A stretch of 64,000 nucleotides of DNA from Acidobacteriota bacterium (GCA_016195325.1 JACPZX010000023.1:1-64000), one strand, 5' to 3'; shown: positions 1 through 8,842, counted from the first letter of the stretch. Notes: generated from the sequence alone by a model not told the origin. Translations and numbers: made by a program.

Positions 1-81
1 CGTCAGGCGGCTGCGCTGCCTCACGAAGCGGATCACCTCTCGCCAGGCGAGGGTGCAGACGGGGAGCACGAGGCCGCTCAT
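1..81 (-). CDS. ABC transporter permease, N-terminal fragment
   Basis: Only the first 27 codons are inside the window; the gene runs off the left edge. The ATG at 79-81 overlaps the TGA of the upstream ATPase gene (ATGA), so the two are translationally coupled. The visible residues include the stretch LAWREVIRFVRQRS, which is typical of the cytoplasmic start of ABC-2 type permeases. Together with the ATPase next to it this should be the membrane half of a two-gene export system. The family assignment rests mainly on the neighbour. Confidence 0.7.
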   Translation of the reverse strand, partial: MSGLVLPVCTLAWREVIRFVRQRSRLT

Positions 82-1016
82 GAATCCTCCGAGAGGAGAT
101 GCCCGGTCAGGTGCACGAAGACGTCCTCGAGCGTCGGGCGCCCGAAGGCCGCCGACCGGATCTCGGAAGGGAAGGCGTTCACCGCGGCGGCGACCATCTC
201 GTGGCCGCGCGGAGCCTCGAACCTCACCTCTCCGTGAACGATTTCCGCGTCGACCTTGAACCTCTCGCGCATGAGGGCGCGGAGCTTATCGGCGGCGTCG
301 GTCGCGAGCGTCACGACGTCGCCGCCGATCTTCGAACGGAGGTCCCGCGGCGCCCCCATCGCGACGAGGCGCCCCCGGTCGAGGATCGCCACGCGCTCGG
401 CCCGATCCGCCTCCTCGAGGAAGTGCGTCGTGAGGAGCGTCGTCACGCCGTCGCGCTTCCTGAGATCGTCGAGAAGGTCGAGGAACTCGCGGCGCGCCGA
501 GGGGTCGAGGCCGGTGTTCGGCTCGTCCAGGATGACGATCTCGGGACGGTGCAGCAGCCCCTTCGCCAGCTCGACCCGCCGCGCGAGGCCGCCCGAGAGG
601 GTCTCGACGCGATCGCGCGCGCGATCGGCGAGGCCGAAGCGCGCCAGCATCTCCGCCGCGCGGGTGCGCAGCGGGGCCCCCGAGAGGCCGTGGAGGTGGC
701 CGTGGTGGATGAGGTTCTCCATCACGGTGAGCTTCACGTCGAGGCTGGCCTTCTGGAAGACGACGCCGAGGCGACGCCTCACGCCGTGCGGATCCCCCGT
801 GACGGAGTGCCCGAAGACGAGGGCGTCCCCGCTCGAGGGAGGAAGGAGCGTCGTGAGGATCCGGAAGAGGGTGGTCTTCCCGCCGCCGTTCGGGCCGAGG
901 AGGGCGACGCTCTCACCCTTCGCGACCGTGAAGGAAACGTCCGTCAGCGCCGCCCGGTCGCCGAAACGGCGTGAGAGAGCGCGGACCTCGACGGCGGCTG
1001 CGGTTTCAGTTGCCAT
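78..1016 (-). CDS. ABC transporter ATP-binding protein (ABC-2 export type)
   Basis: This 312-residue ATPase powers an ABC-2 type exporter of the DrrA/CcmA/NatA class. The Walker A loop at 41-49 reads GPNGGGKTT, where GPNGAGKTT is usual. Q88 forms the Q-loop, the signature LSGGL is at 140-144, Walker B ILDEP at 162-166, and the switch His lies in TTHFLEEAD. The roughly 90-residue C-terminal extension ending in TLEDVFVHLTG is typical of these exporters. The permease start overlaps its stop by 4 nt. The substrate cannot be read from the sequence; drugs, lipids or Na+ are all possible in this class. Confidence 0.9.
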   Translation of the reverse strand: MATETAAAVEVRALSRRFGDRAALTDVSFTVAKGESVALLGPNGGGKTTLFRILTTLLPPSSGDALVFGHSVTGDPHGVRRRLGVVFQKASLDVKLTVMENLIHHGHLHGLSGAPLRTRAAEMLARFGLADRARDRVETLSGGLARRVELAKGLLHRPEIVILDEPNTGLDPSARREFLDLLDDLRKRDGVTTLLTTHFLEEADRAERVAILDRGRLVAMGAPRDLRSKIGGDVVTLATDAADKLRALMRERFKVDAEIVHGEVRFEAPRGHEMVAAAVNAFPSEIRSAAFGRPTLEDVFVHLTGHLLSEDS

Positions 1017-1035
1017 GTGGGGGATGAATGGGGTT

Positions 1036-1064
1036 GGGGCGGAGCGCCGACTCTTCTCCGCCCC
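1036..1064 (-). terminator. hairpin between the small secreted protein gene and the ABC genes
   Basis: A perfect 9-bp inverted repeat (1036-1044 with 1056-1064, 11-nt loop) lies just after the stop of the 1093-1422 gene on the minus strand. It has no U-tract, so it may attenuate or stabilise the RNA rather than terminate by itself. Confidence 0.4.
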
Positions 1065-1092
1065 GAGGACGTTGGACGGGTGTCGGTCGGGA

Positions 1093-1422
1093 CTAGTGGT
1101 CCATCCCGGCTTTATCCATGTTCTCCTTGCCGACGAACACCTGCATGGCCATCATCGTGTTCTCGTGCATCCTGTACGCGACCTTGGCCATCTCTCCGAC
1201 TTTCGCGGTTCCGTGCACCTGCGTCTTGTCGCTCATGTTCATCGTCATTTCCTTGCCGGACTCGTCCTTCATCTTCATGGATTTCGTGGCGGCGTCCCAC
1301 GCGGTGATCGTCCCGGTCGCCCACATCGGGTTGGCGTGATCGGCCTTCTTGGCCTCGGCGGCCAGGAGCGGCAGGGAGAGAACGCAAACCGCGACGACTG
1401 CCAGTGCTAGAAACTTCTTCAT
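1093..1422 (-). CDS. small secreted protein, DUF5666-like
   Basis: This 109-residue protein has a clear signal peptide (MKKFLALAVVAVCVLSLPLLAAEA). The short mature domain contains the strand pattern GTITAWDAATKSMKMKD and resembles the OB-fold-like DUF5666 domains of periplasmic proteins. It is rich in Met, Lys and His (MKMKD, MTMNM, MMAM), which could suit metal binding, but no established motif is present. The ATG at 1422 is preferred over an adjacent TTG at 1425 because a perfect AGGAGG (1430-1435) sits 7 nt upstream. The function is unknown. Confidence 0.65.
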   Translation of the reverse strand: MKKFLALAVVAVCVLSLPLLAAEAKKADHANPMWATGTITAWDAATKSMKMKDESGKEMTMNMSDKTQVHGTAKVGEMAKVAYRMHENTMMAMQVFVGKENMDKAGMDH

Positions 1423-1526
1423 CAATGAACCTCCTGAGGAGTTGTGTCGCCGTGTCGGCCGCGGCGGTTACGTGGCGGGGGCGATCCTAACACAATGCCC
1501 GATGCCCCATCCCGCGTCTCACCCGC

Positions 1527-1532
1527 TAGAAT
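1527..1532 (+). promoter_or_regulatory. -10 element, leaderless arrangement for the flavin oxidase gene
   Basis: TAGAAT ends 6 nt before the ATG at 1539. Transcription 7 nt downstream of the -10 would begin at the A of the start codon, and there is no Shine-Dalgarno sequence between. No good -35 is visible, so this is a candidate leaderless promoter only. Confidence 0.45.
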
Positions 1533-1538
1533 GGCCGG

Positions 1539-3086
1539 ATGATCGTCAAGACCGACATCGACGCCATCCGCCCGTGGCTCGAGGACGCGTCGGGGATGAG
1601 GGGGGGGAGCGCCGACCGCGTCTACCTCCCGTCGTCCGAGGCCGAGGCGGCCGAGCTCCTCGCGGAGTGCTCCGCTCGCAGCGAGAAGCTGACCGTCGCC
1701 GGCGCGGGGACCGGCCTCACCGGCGCGCGGATTCCGATGGGGGGCTCGGTCCTCGCGACCGACGCGCTATCGGGAATTCGCGATCTGAGGCGCGCCGAAG
1801 GGGGTGGCGTGGTGGTCGGCGGCCCCGCCGTCAGCCTCGCGGATCTCGAGGCCGCGGCGTCGGCTCTCAAGCTCTTCTACGGCCCCGACCCGACCGAGCG
1901 CTCGGCCTGGATCGGCGGCACCGTCGCGACGAACGCCTCAGGGAGCAGGAGTTTCCGCTACGGTCCGACGCGCCGCCACGTGCGCCGCCTGCGCGTCGCC
2001 CTCGCGACGGGGGAGATCCTCGATCTCCCGCGCGGCCGGCATCACGCGGCGCCGGACAGGAGCTTCTCGCTTCCGCTTCCCTCGGGCCGCGCGATCACGG
2101 GTCGCCTCCCGTCGTACCGGATGCCCGACGTGAAGAACGCCTCCGGCATCCACGCAGAGCCGGGGATGGATCTCATCGACCTCTTCATCGGCTCGGAGGG
2201 GACGCTCGGGCTCATCACGGAGATCGAGCTCGCCCTCCTGCCGGCACCGGAGGGGGTGCTCGCGGGGATCGTCTTCTTCAAGTCGGAGGAGGCGTCGTGG
2301 GCCTTCCTCCGGGAGGCACGGAAGATCTCGTACGCGGCGCGCGGCTTCGCGGGGCCGGCGCACGGTGACCCGCAGCGCCCCGGAGCGACGGGGCCCGCGG
2401 GGCGGACCGGCGGCCTCGACGCCCGCGCCCTCGAGTACTTCGACGGCGCCTCGCTCGAGTTCATGCGGCCGCATCACGGGGCGATACCGAAGGGGGCCGG
2501 CGCCGCGATCTACTTCGAGCAGGAGACGAAAGCGGAGACCGGGGACGCTCTCGTCGAGGCGTGGCTCGCCCTCTCGGAATCCCACGGCGCCCTCATCGAC
2601 GACTCGTGGTTCTCCGAAGGGGTGAGCGACCGCCGATCGTTCCGCGAGTTCCGGCACGCGCTTCCGTCGGGGATCAACGAGTGGCTGTCGCGCCACGGCC
2701 AGCGGAAAATCGGCGCCGACATGGCGGTGGGGGACGACGCCTTCGACGCGATGTTCCGGACGTACCGCGACACGCTGAACCCCACCGGCCTCCAGTGGCT
2801 CGCCTTCGGGCACCTTGGCGACAACCACCTGCACGTGAACATCCTGCCGAAGGACGACGGCGAGGCGGCGCGCGGCCGCGAGATCTACCGCACGGTCGTG
2901 GAGCGTGTCGTGGGGCTCGGCGGCACCGTCTCGGCCGAGCACGGCCTCGGGAAGATCAAGGCGTCGTACCTTGCGGTGATGTACGGCGAGGGGGTCTTCG
3001 ACGAGCTGATCGCCCTCAAGCGGTCCTTCGATCCGAAGATGATCCTCGGGATCGGCAACATGATCCCGGTCGACAGGCTGCGCTGA
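1539..3086 (+). CDS. FAD-binding oxidase (D-lactate dehydrogenase / glycolate oxidase GlcD family)
   Basis: This 515-residue flavoenzyme probably oxidises a 2-hydroxy acid such as D-lactate, glycolate or D-2-hydroxyglutarate. The N-terminal FAD_binding_4 domain carries the loop AGAGTGLTGARIP (about 54-66) that cradles the FAD pyrophosphate. The C-terminal FAD-oxidase domain contains HLGDNHLHVNI (about 423-433) and SAEHGLGKIK (about 474-483), the conserved substrate and cofactor His motifs of the family. No Fe-S domain is fused and no GlcE/GlcF gene is adjacent. The gene ends back-to-back with the minus-strand membrane protein gene (TGATCA junction). The substrate is not determined. Confidence 0.88.
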   Translation: MIVKTDIDAIRPWLEDASGMRGGSADRVYLPSSEAEAAELLAECSARSEKLTVAGAGTGLTGARIPMGGSVLATDALSGIRDLRRAEGGGVVVGGPAVSLADLEAAASALKLFYGPDPTERSAWIGGTVATNASGSRSFRYGPTRRHVRRLRVALATGEILDLPRGRHHAAPDRSFSLPLPSGRAITGRLPSYRMPDVKNASGIHAEPGMDLIDLFIGSEGTLGLITEIELALLPAPEGVLAGIVFFKSEEASWAFLREARKISYAARGFAGPAHGDPQRPGATGPAGRTGGLDARALEYFDGASLEFMRPHHGAIPKGAGAAIYFEQETKAETGDALVEAWLALSESHGALIDDSWFSEGVSDRRSFREFRHALPSGINEWLSRHGQRKIGADMAVGDDAFDAMFRTYRDTLNPTGLQWLAFGHLGDNHLHVNILPKDDGEAARGREIYRTVVERVVGLGGTVSAEHGLGKIKASYLAVMYGEGVFDELIALKRSFDPKMILGIGNMIPVDRLR

Positions 3087-4049
3087 TCACACCACGGGAG
3101 GGGTTCGGACTCTCCGAACCAGCCACCACCCCTCGCCGATGGCTGTGGCCGCCAGCAGCCCCCAGCGGATCGCCCCCGCGCCCGCCGCCGCGGGCGCACC
3201 GTAGGCTGCGCCGACCTCACCGCGCAGCAAGGCCATGACGCCGACCGTGGTGGCGAGCAGAATCGCGCCGAACACGAGACCCCGCCGTGGATCGTCGGAG
3301 TTCCCCGCCTGCGTCATCACGATGAGCGCCGCGATCGCCAGAATGATCCCCGCGACCAGCTCGGTGGTCGCGATCCGCGAGCCCCCGAGGAGCGCGTGCC
3401 GCACGGGCGAGGGCACCGCGAGGAGGACGTAGAACCCCACGACCATCTGGAGCGCCGTCGGGACGACGAACCAGCGGATGCCCGTGCTCATGGTCGAGCC
3501 GCCGTACGCCGGGTCGCGGGGCCTCACGATCAGGCCGTGGATCGCGACGATCGCACCCGCGACGGCGACGGCGGCGAGCGCGACGTGAAGTGTCCGCGGG
3601 AGGAAGCTCGGCCCCATCCCGGCGCCGGGCGCCATGCCGAGGAACCGCCGCTCATCTTCGTTGGCGGCGCCGCCGCAGACGAGCGCGGTCGAAGCGAGGA
3701 GAATCGCCACGGCGGACCCGCAGGCGATGCGCGCCGGGGTCGATGAGACGCGCGCGAGGGCGAGGGAGGCGACCAGCGCCGCGCCGGTGAGCGCGAGAAT
3801 CGGGAGAATCGGCCAATCGGCCGGGTCCGCGAGGGCCTGAGCCCCGGCCAGAATGGACCACAGGATCGCCCCGGGGATCGTCCCGGCCAGCCATCGGGCG
3901 GCCCTTTCGGTCCCGGGAGTCGGCGCGATCGACGCCGCGAGCTTGACGATCGCGCCCCCGAGCGCGAGGTTCATCGGTACGATGAGCACGAGGAAGCCAA
4001 GAACCCGGAGCATCCGCTCACCGTACAGGGGGGCGCGATCGACCGTCAA
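3087..4049 (-). CDS. multispan membrane protein of unknown function
   Basis: This 320-residue protein has about eight hydrophobic segments separated by short charged loops. The first is MLRVLGFLVLIVPMNLALGG and one near the middle contains RTLHVALAAVAVAGAIVAIHG. The conserved-looking R-x-x-H in that helix is reminiscent of haem-binding helices, but there is no other evidence for a cytochrome. An alternative start is Met13 (MLRVLGF), which removes an uninformative N-terminus. It stands alone, convergent with the flavin oxidase gene and divergent from the desaturase gene. I do not recognise the family. Confidence 0.6.
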   Translation of the reverse strand: MTVDRAPLYGERMLRVLGFLVLIVPMNLALGGAIVKLAASIAPTPGTERAARWLAGTIPGAILWSILAGAQALADPADWPILPILALTGAALVASLALARVSSTPARIACGSAVAILLASTALVCGGAANEDERRFLGMAPGAGMGPSFLPRTLHVALAAVAVAGAIVAIHGLIVRPRDPAYGGSTMSTGIRWFVVPTALQMVVGFYVLLAVPSPVRHALLGGSRIATTELVAGIILAIAALIVMTQAGNSDDPRRGLVFGAILLATTVGVMALLRGEVGAAYGAPAAAGAGAIRWGLLAATAIGEGWWLVRRVRTPPVV

Positions 4050-4201
4050 GCGTGACGCACTCCGGTCGTTATGCTACCGTGAGGTGCCCCTATTGCGGAG
4101 CCGGGGGCGCACGAAAGCTCGACCCCCCGACTTCCGACGCCTCCCGCGGGCCGCTGGATCGGGGAGGAACATCGTCCACCGGACTTGAGGGGCCCCATCC
4201 A

Positions 4202-5101
4202 TTGAAACGATCTCCCGTCACTGAGCAGTTTCTCGCGTCACGTCCGTGGGCTCGGAGCGCCTGGCGCGCTGCGCCGGGCGACGGCCCGACCTTCTTCTGG
4301 CTCATCCTCATCCACGTCACCGCAGCCATCGGGCTGATCCTCACGCCCCTTCCCGGCTGGCCGATCTTCGCCGGCGCGGTGGTGCTCACGTGGCTCGGCG
4401 GCATGGGCACGACCGTCTGCTACCACCGGGCGCTCGCCCACAAGTCGCTCAAGCTCCACCCGATCGTGCGCAACCTCCTCACCTTCTTCGCGCTGACCAA
4501 CGGCTCCGGCGCGCCGGTCTTCTGGACCGCGAACCACCGGCTGCACCACGCCAAGGCGGAGACGATCGAGGACGTCTCGAGCCCCCGCATCGCGGGATTC
4601 TGGTGGGCGCATCTGCGCTGGCTCTACCAGGCCGGCCAGGTGAGCGTCGACAGGTACTGCCCCGATCTCAACAGGCGCGAGTACACGATCTGGTCGCGGC
4701 TGCAGATCCCGCTGGTCGCGCTCTCGTTCGTCGGCGGCGCGGCCTTCGGCCTCGCGGGGTTCTTCTGGCTCGGCGCGATCCGGCTCGTCTTCTCCCTGCA
4801 CGCTCAATGCTTCGTGAACAGCATCTGCCACATGCGCCCCGGCGTCGCCGAAGGGGAGGACTCGAGCCGCAACGTGGCGTGGCTCTCCTTCTGGCACCTC
4901 TTCCAGGGTGAGAACTGGCACCGAAACCATCACGCGATGCCCTGGTCGGCCCGCCTCGGGTGGACCGTCGCGCAGATCGACACGGGCTGGTGGGTCATCC
5001 GCGCGCTCGAGTCGGTGGGCCTCGCCACGGACGTGCGGCGCCCCGACCTCACGCACGAGGCGGCGGTCGCGATTCTGCAAGCGGGGCGGAAGGCCTCCTG
5101 A
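4202..5101 (+). CDS. fatty acid / acyl-lipid desaturase (delta-9 type)
   Basis: This is a membrane di-iron desaturase that introduces a cis double bond into acyl chains. The three His boxes are present: HRALAH at 75-80, HRLHH at 112-116, and HRNHH in NWHRNHHAMPWSA near 240. Two pairs of hydrophobic helices surround them, the usual fold for SCD/OLE1-type enzymes. The frame is open back to an ATG at 4052, but the extra 50 residues look non-coding. The TTG at 4202, with a GAGG about 10 nt upstream, gives a normal-length 299-residue protein and is my choice. The downstream gene is separate. Confidence 0.88.
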   Translation: MKRSPVTEQFLASRPWARSAWRAAPGDGPTFFWLILIHVTAAIGLILTPLPGWPIFAGAVVLTWLGGMGTTVCYHRALAHKSLKLHPIVRNLLTFFALTNGSGAPVFWTANHRLHHAKAETIEDVSSPRIAGFWWAHLRWLYQAGQVSVDRYCPDLNRREYTIWSRLQIPLVALSFVGGAAFGLAGFFWLGAIRLVFSLHAQCFVNSICHMRPGVAEGEDSSRNVAWLSFWHLFQGENWHRNHHAMPWSARLGWTVAQIDTGWWVIRALESVGLATDVRRPDLTHEAAVAILQAGRKAS

Positions 5102-5269
5102 TCGGGGGGGCCTGCGGGCGGATTCCCCCGGGGGCAGGAATTCTTGCCGTATCGACGCTATCCTAGACGCCGACTCCGGGGTGAACGAGGCAGGGGAGGA
5201 CGGCGTCCGTCTCCTCGCACGTTCCGGGCGGGCGACTGACAAGGACGCGACGGCGCGCCGCGGCGCGGC

Positions 5270-5677
5270 ATGGAGGATCCCATTTCGAAGAAGGTGTTCG
5301 TCGGCAATCTTTCGTTCGAGGTCACCGATGTCGATCTGAAGCAGGCTTTCGCTGCGGTCGGCACGGTCGTCAGCGCCCGCGTCATCACCGATCGCACCAC
5401 CGGGAAGTCCCGCGGCTTCGGCATCGTCGAGTTCACCGACGAACAGCACGCGGCGGACGCGATTCGCAAGTGCCACGATCAGCCGCTCAAGGGCCGGAAC
5501 ATGCGCGTGAACGATGCCGACGATCGTCCACCCAAGCGCCCGGCGCCCGGAGTTCCTCCGACCTTCTCGTTCTCCGGCTTCGAGTCGACCAGCGGCTTCG
5601 ACAGCGGGGACGGACCGCCGCGCTTCAAGTCGAAGGGGAGCCGGCGCGGTCTCCGGAAGCGAAAGCGCTCCCTCTGA
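5270..5677 (+). CDS. RNA-binding protein with a single RRM domain
   Basis: This 135-residue protein has one RRM: RNP2 is VFVGNLSF (about 9-16) and RNP1 is KSRGFGIVEF (about 47-56). The RRM ends near residue 85 and is followed by a Pro/Gly/Ser-rich linker and a basic tail (RRGLRKRKRSL). Single-RRM proteins of this size in bacteria are general RNA chaperones, often cold- or stress-responsive. The Shine-Dalgarno is weak. A strong terminator lies about 130 nt downstream, so the gene is probably monocistronic. Confidence 0.88.
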   Translation: MEDPISKKVFVGNLSFEVTDVDLKQAFAAVGTVVSARVITDRTTGKSRGFGIVEFTDEQHAADAIRKCHDQPLKGRNMRVNDADDRPPKRPAPGVPPTFSFSGFESTSGFDSGDGPPRFKSKGSRRGLRKRKRSL

Positions 5678-5809
5678 TCCGCTCGTAAACCGCCTCGCGC
5701 CCTCGCGAGTCAAAGGCGTCGAAAGGGCCAGCATCCGGTGCCCCGGGCCCGTGCCCCGAGCGCGGGCAAAGGGCGGACCAGCAGTACCGGAGGCTTCCCC
5801 CCTCCCCCA

Positions 5810-5856
5810 GCCTCCCGCCAGAACCCCCAGGAACGGCGGGAGGCTTCTTCTTTTCT
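5810..5856 (+). terminator. rho-independent terminator of the RRM gene
   Basis: A perfect 10-bp stem (5810-5819 with 5835-5844, 15-nt loop) is followed by the T-rich run TTCTTCTTTTCT. This is a classic intrinsic terminator in the plus orientation. It overlaps the last codons of the convergent TPR membrane protein gene by 2 nt. Confidence 0.85.
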
Positions 5857-7750
5857 ACGGAGCGAGCCCGCGAAGATCGTCCGGGACGGACGCCCCGGCG
5901 GCGCGGGCCTCCTTCAGGGCCCGGCGCGCGACGTCCGTCTGCCCGTCGGCGGCGGCGGATCGGGCGAGCGCCATGAGCAGGTCGGCCGTCCCCGGGCTGA
6001 TCCGAAGCGCCTCCGTGAAGGCCGCCACCGCCTCGTGGTGCCGCCCCGCGCCCGCGAAGGCCAGCCCGAGCTGAGCGCGCGCGTCGGCGTCCTCGCCATT
6101 CAGCCCGACGCACCGCGCGAGCGACTCGATCGCCTCGCCGGTCCGTCCCTGCTCGAGGAAGAGCGACCCCAGGTTGTAGTGCGCCCGCCACGCCTCGGGG
6201 CGGCGGCGGATCTCCTCGCGGAACGCCGCCTCGGCCTCGGCCGTCCGTCCCACGCGGTGCCTCGCGATGCCGAGATCGCCGAAGACGTCGGCTATCCCGG
6301 GGTCGAGCTCAGCGGCCTTCGCGAGAGCCCCCTCGGCGTCGGCCGGCCGGTTCACCTGGAGGAGGTCCAGGCCGTAGTTCCGGAACGACTCCGCCTGATC
6401 CGGCTTGATCTCGATCGCGCGCCGGTACTCGGCCATCGCCGCGACGAGATCCCCCCGATCGTCCTCCGCGACGCCGAGGTTGTAGTGGGCCTTCGCGCTG
6501 TCGGGAGAGGTCCGCACGGTCGAGAGAAAGAGCGTCCGCTGATCGCGCCAGTCGTCGTTCCGCGTGACGACGCGCCACGCCGACAGCGCGAGCGCGGGGA
6601 CGAGGAGGGCCGCCGCGAGGAGCGCGCGCCCCCGCCCAGGGCGGGGGAATGTCTCCGAGAAGATGGCGGGGACGAGGAGACAGAAACCCACGGACGGCAG
6701 GTAGAGGAGCCTCTCGCCCATGACGGTGCCGATCGAGAAGGCGAGGTTCGAGACGGGGAAGAGCGTTCCGAGGTAGCAGAGGACGGCGACCCCCGAGCGG
6801 CGCGCGCGGGAGGCGAGCGCGAACCCGGAGATCGCGAGGGCGACGTGGGCCACCGTCGAGACGAGAAAGAGAGGGTCGGCCATCGACTCGATGAGGGGGA
6901 TCTGCCGGTACGAGTAGTCGGCGGAGAGGCGATTCGGGAAGACGAGGAGCCCCAGGTACCGGCCCATCACCCCCACCGCCGTGCGGACGCGCGTCATCGC
7001 GTCGACGCCGCCGAAGACACGGCCGAGCGGGTCGCCGGCCGGCACGCCGGGGACGACGGCCGATCGCGCCGCCAGGAAGAGGGCCACGACCCCCAGCATC
7101 GCCGCGGCGGAGCGGAGCGATCGACGCCTCGAGTCGGCCGAGCGATCGAGCGCGAGGTCGGCGGCGACGACGAGCGCGGGGAGCACGGCGGCGTTCTCCT
7201 TCGAGAGGAGCGCGAGCGCGAAGAGGGCCGAGGCGGCGGCCCCCGAACCGAGCCGCGCGCGGGAGGTGGGACTGCGCACCGCCCCGCGGTGGCAGAGCCA
7301 GGCGGCGAGGGCGAAGAGGGCGGCGAGGAGCTCCGAGCGCCCGACGACCGGCGCCACGGCCTCGACGTGCACGGCGTGGGCGGCGAAGAGGAGTCCGGCC
7401 GCGATCGCTCCGGCGGGGCTCCAGCCGAGCGCGGCGCCGACGAGGACCACGAGAGCGGCGACGGCGCCGTGGAGGATCGCGTTCACGGCGTGGTACCCGG
7501 CGGCCGACCGGCCGGTCGCGGCGTCGTTCAGGGCGAACGAGAGGATCGTCAGGGGGCGGTAGAGGTTTCCCGTCGCCTGGACGTTGGCCCAGTAGTGCGA
7601 CGTGAGGATCGCCCCGAGCCGGGGCGGGGCGTGCGCGAGGGGGTTCTTCTGCACGACGTCGATGTCGTCGAAGACGAAGCCGTTCCGGATCGTCCCCGCG
7701 TAGAGAGTGGCGCCGAGGAGAAAGGCCGCCGCGGCCCCCCGTCGCGTCAT
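5855..7750 (-). CDS. TPR membrane protein, TMTC / O-mannosyltransferase-like
   Basis: This 631-residue protein has an N-terminal multispan half of about ten helices and a C-terminal half of TPR repeats. The first loop, FVFDDIDVVQKNP, carries the acidic pair (D28-D29) found in GT-C glycosyltransferases. YRPLTILSFALN and GERLLYLPSVGFC are hallmarks of the TMTC/DUF1736 group, whose eukaryotic members are O-mannosyltransferases. The TPR units (for example AHYNLGVAEDDRGDLVAAMAEYRRAI) fill residues about 400-620. The frame is open far upstream, but the ATG at 7750 overlaps the stop of pepE (ATGA), which fixes the start. The bacterial substrate is unknown. Confidence 0.82.
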   Translation of the reverse strand: MTRRGAAAAFLLGATLYAGTIRNGFVFDDIDVVQKNPLAHAPPRLGAILTSHYWANVQATGNLYRPLTILSFALNDAATGRSAAGYHAVNAILHGAVAALVVLVGAALGWSPAGAIAAGLLFAAHAVHVEAVAPVVGRSELLAALFALAAWLCHRGAVRSPTSRARLGSGAAASALFALALLSKENAAVLPALVVAADLALDRSADSRRRSLRSAAAMLGVVALFLAARSAVVPGVPAGDPLGRVFGGVDAMTRVRTAVGVMGRYLGLLVFPNRLSADYSYRQIPLIESMADPLFLVSTVAHVALAISGFALASRARRSGVAVLCYLGTLFPVSNLAFSIGTVMGERLLYLPSVGFCLLVPAIFSETFPRPGRGRALLAAALLVPALALSAWRVVTRNDDWRDQRTLFLSTVRTSPDSAKAHYNLGVAEDDRGDLVAAMAEYRRAIEIKPDQAESFRNYGLDLLQVNRPADAEGALAKAAELDPGIADVFGDLGIARHRVGRTAEAEAAFREEIRRRPEAWRAHYNLGSLFLEQGRTGEAIESLARCVGLNGEDADARAQLGLAFAGAGRHHEAVAAFTEALRISPGTADLLMALARSAAADGQTDVARRALKEARAAGASVPDDLRGLAP

Positions 7751-8457
7751 CGAGGGGGGCGCGCTCCGCCGAGATCGGCGCCCGACGCGAGCTCGCGCGG
7801 CGCCTCTCCCTTCACGAAGAGGCGCGCGCCCGTCGTGCCGCAGAGCGTCGCGCATTCGCCGACGACGCGGAGCCACGCCCCCTCCCGCAGCCCGACGACC
7901 GGCGTGTCGTTCTCCTCGTGGAACTCCCGGAGCCGCGTCTCGCGCGTCTCGCCCATGTGCGTCGAGCGCGGGTCGGCGTCGAGGTAGTGGCAGTTGATCT
8001 GGAACGGGACGAGGGCGAGGGCGTCGAGGGTGGGGGGGTGCACGATCGGCATGTCGTTCGTCGTCCGGATGGTCGGCCCGCTGACGACCGTCCCCGCGCT
8101 CGCGCCGACGTACGGCTTCCCCGCGAGAGCCTCGCGGCGGATCGGCGCGAGGAGGCCCGTCGCGATGAGGCGGTCGAGGAGCCGGAAGGTGTTGCCCCCG
8201 CCGATGAAGATGGCGTCCGCCTCCTCGACGGTGCGCGCGTCGCGGAGGCCCGCGAGGAGCGTCGTCACGTCGATCCCGAGCGGGGCGAGACGATCCCGCA
8301 CCTTCGCGCCGTACGCGGCGTGATCTCGGAGCGCGAAGGGGACGAAGGCGAGCCGCTTCACCCCCGCGAGGTGGTCGCGAAGCCCCTCGATCGCGTGATC
8401 GAGATAACCCCTGCCGGCTTCGGTCGAGTTCGAGAGAAGCATCGCTCTGAGGCTCAT
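7747..8457 (-). CDS. pepE: PepE-type dipeptidase / serine peptidase, family S51
   Basis: This 236-residue cytoplasmic peptidase resembles alpha-aspartyl dipeptidase. The nucleophile Ser120 lies in the elbow GASAGT, the same position as in E. coli PepE, and FQINCHYLD supplies conserved residues near the active site. GGGNTFRLL (86-94) is the glycine-rich loop of the glutamine-amidotransferase-like fold. S51 also includes cyanophycinases, but the length and the GASAGT context fit PepE better. Its stop overlaps the start of the TMTC-like gene, suggesting coexpression with no obvious functional link. Confidence 0.85.
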   Translation of the reverse strand: MSLRAMLLSNSTEAGRGYLDHAIEGLRDHLAGVKRLAFVPFALRDHAAYGAKVRDRLAPLGIDVTTLLAGLRDARTVEEADAIFIGGGNTFRLLDRLIATGLLAPIRREALAGKPYVGASAGTVVSGPTIRTTNDMPIVHPPTLDALALVPFQINCHYLDADPRSTHMGETRETRLREFHEENDTPVVGLREGAWLRVVGECATLCGTTGARLFVKGEAPRELASGADLGGARPPR

Positions 8458-8611
8458 CGCGCTCCGCCTTGTCTTCGCCCCCGGGCTTCAACATACTGTC
8501 GCGCCCGGCGTCCCATCGCTTCCGCCAGCCTATCGCAGGCCTCATGAAGGAGCGAACCCTCGTGCGAAGGAAACCCAGGAGCCCAGCCCCCCCGGAGCCT
8601 CAGAGGCCGCT

Positions 8612-8842
8612 CTTCGTCCATGTCGCCTCGACGGGGCGCCGCTCGCGCTCGGCCCGACGCCCCCCTTCGGCGCCGTGGGCTTCGCCGTCCCGCCCGGCGA
8701 CCACGCGGTGGAGCTGACCTTCGAGGCGACACCGCTCAGGAAGGGGGCCGCGTGGGGCGGGGCCCTCGGCGTCGTCCTCACGGGGTTTCTCGCGTGGGCG
8801 CACGCGCGCCCCGCGGCCGTCAGAAGCCCCGAAGCCGCCTGA
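8612..8842 (+). pseudogene. C-terminal remnant of a PTPS-related multispan membrane protein
   Basis: In the plus frame ending at the TGA 8840-8842 the sequence reads DGAPLALGPTPPFGAVGF, then HAVELTFEATPLRKGAAW and a final transmembrane helix. This matches, segment by segment, the C-terminus of the intact protein at 36835-38613 (DREPLELRPDPRYGAVTF, HTVELRFEATAVRRVAAW). Nothing recognisable remains upstream, and the pepE promoter region and gene follow directly on the left. The fragment is therefore a decayed relic of a paralogue, not a gene. Its last 23 bp overlap the end of the convergent TPR protein gene. Confidence 0.75.

Noticed and set aside
4052-4201. N-terminal extension of the desaturase with CPYCG resembling a zinc ribbon
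   Set aside because: The other cysteine pair of a zinc ribbon is missing and the stretch has no coding character. A TTG at 4202 gives the normal family length.
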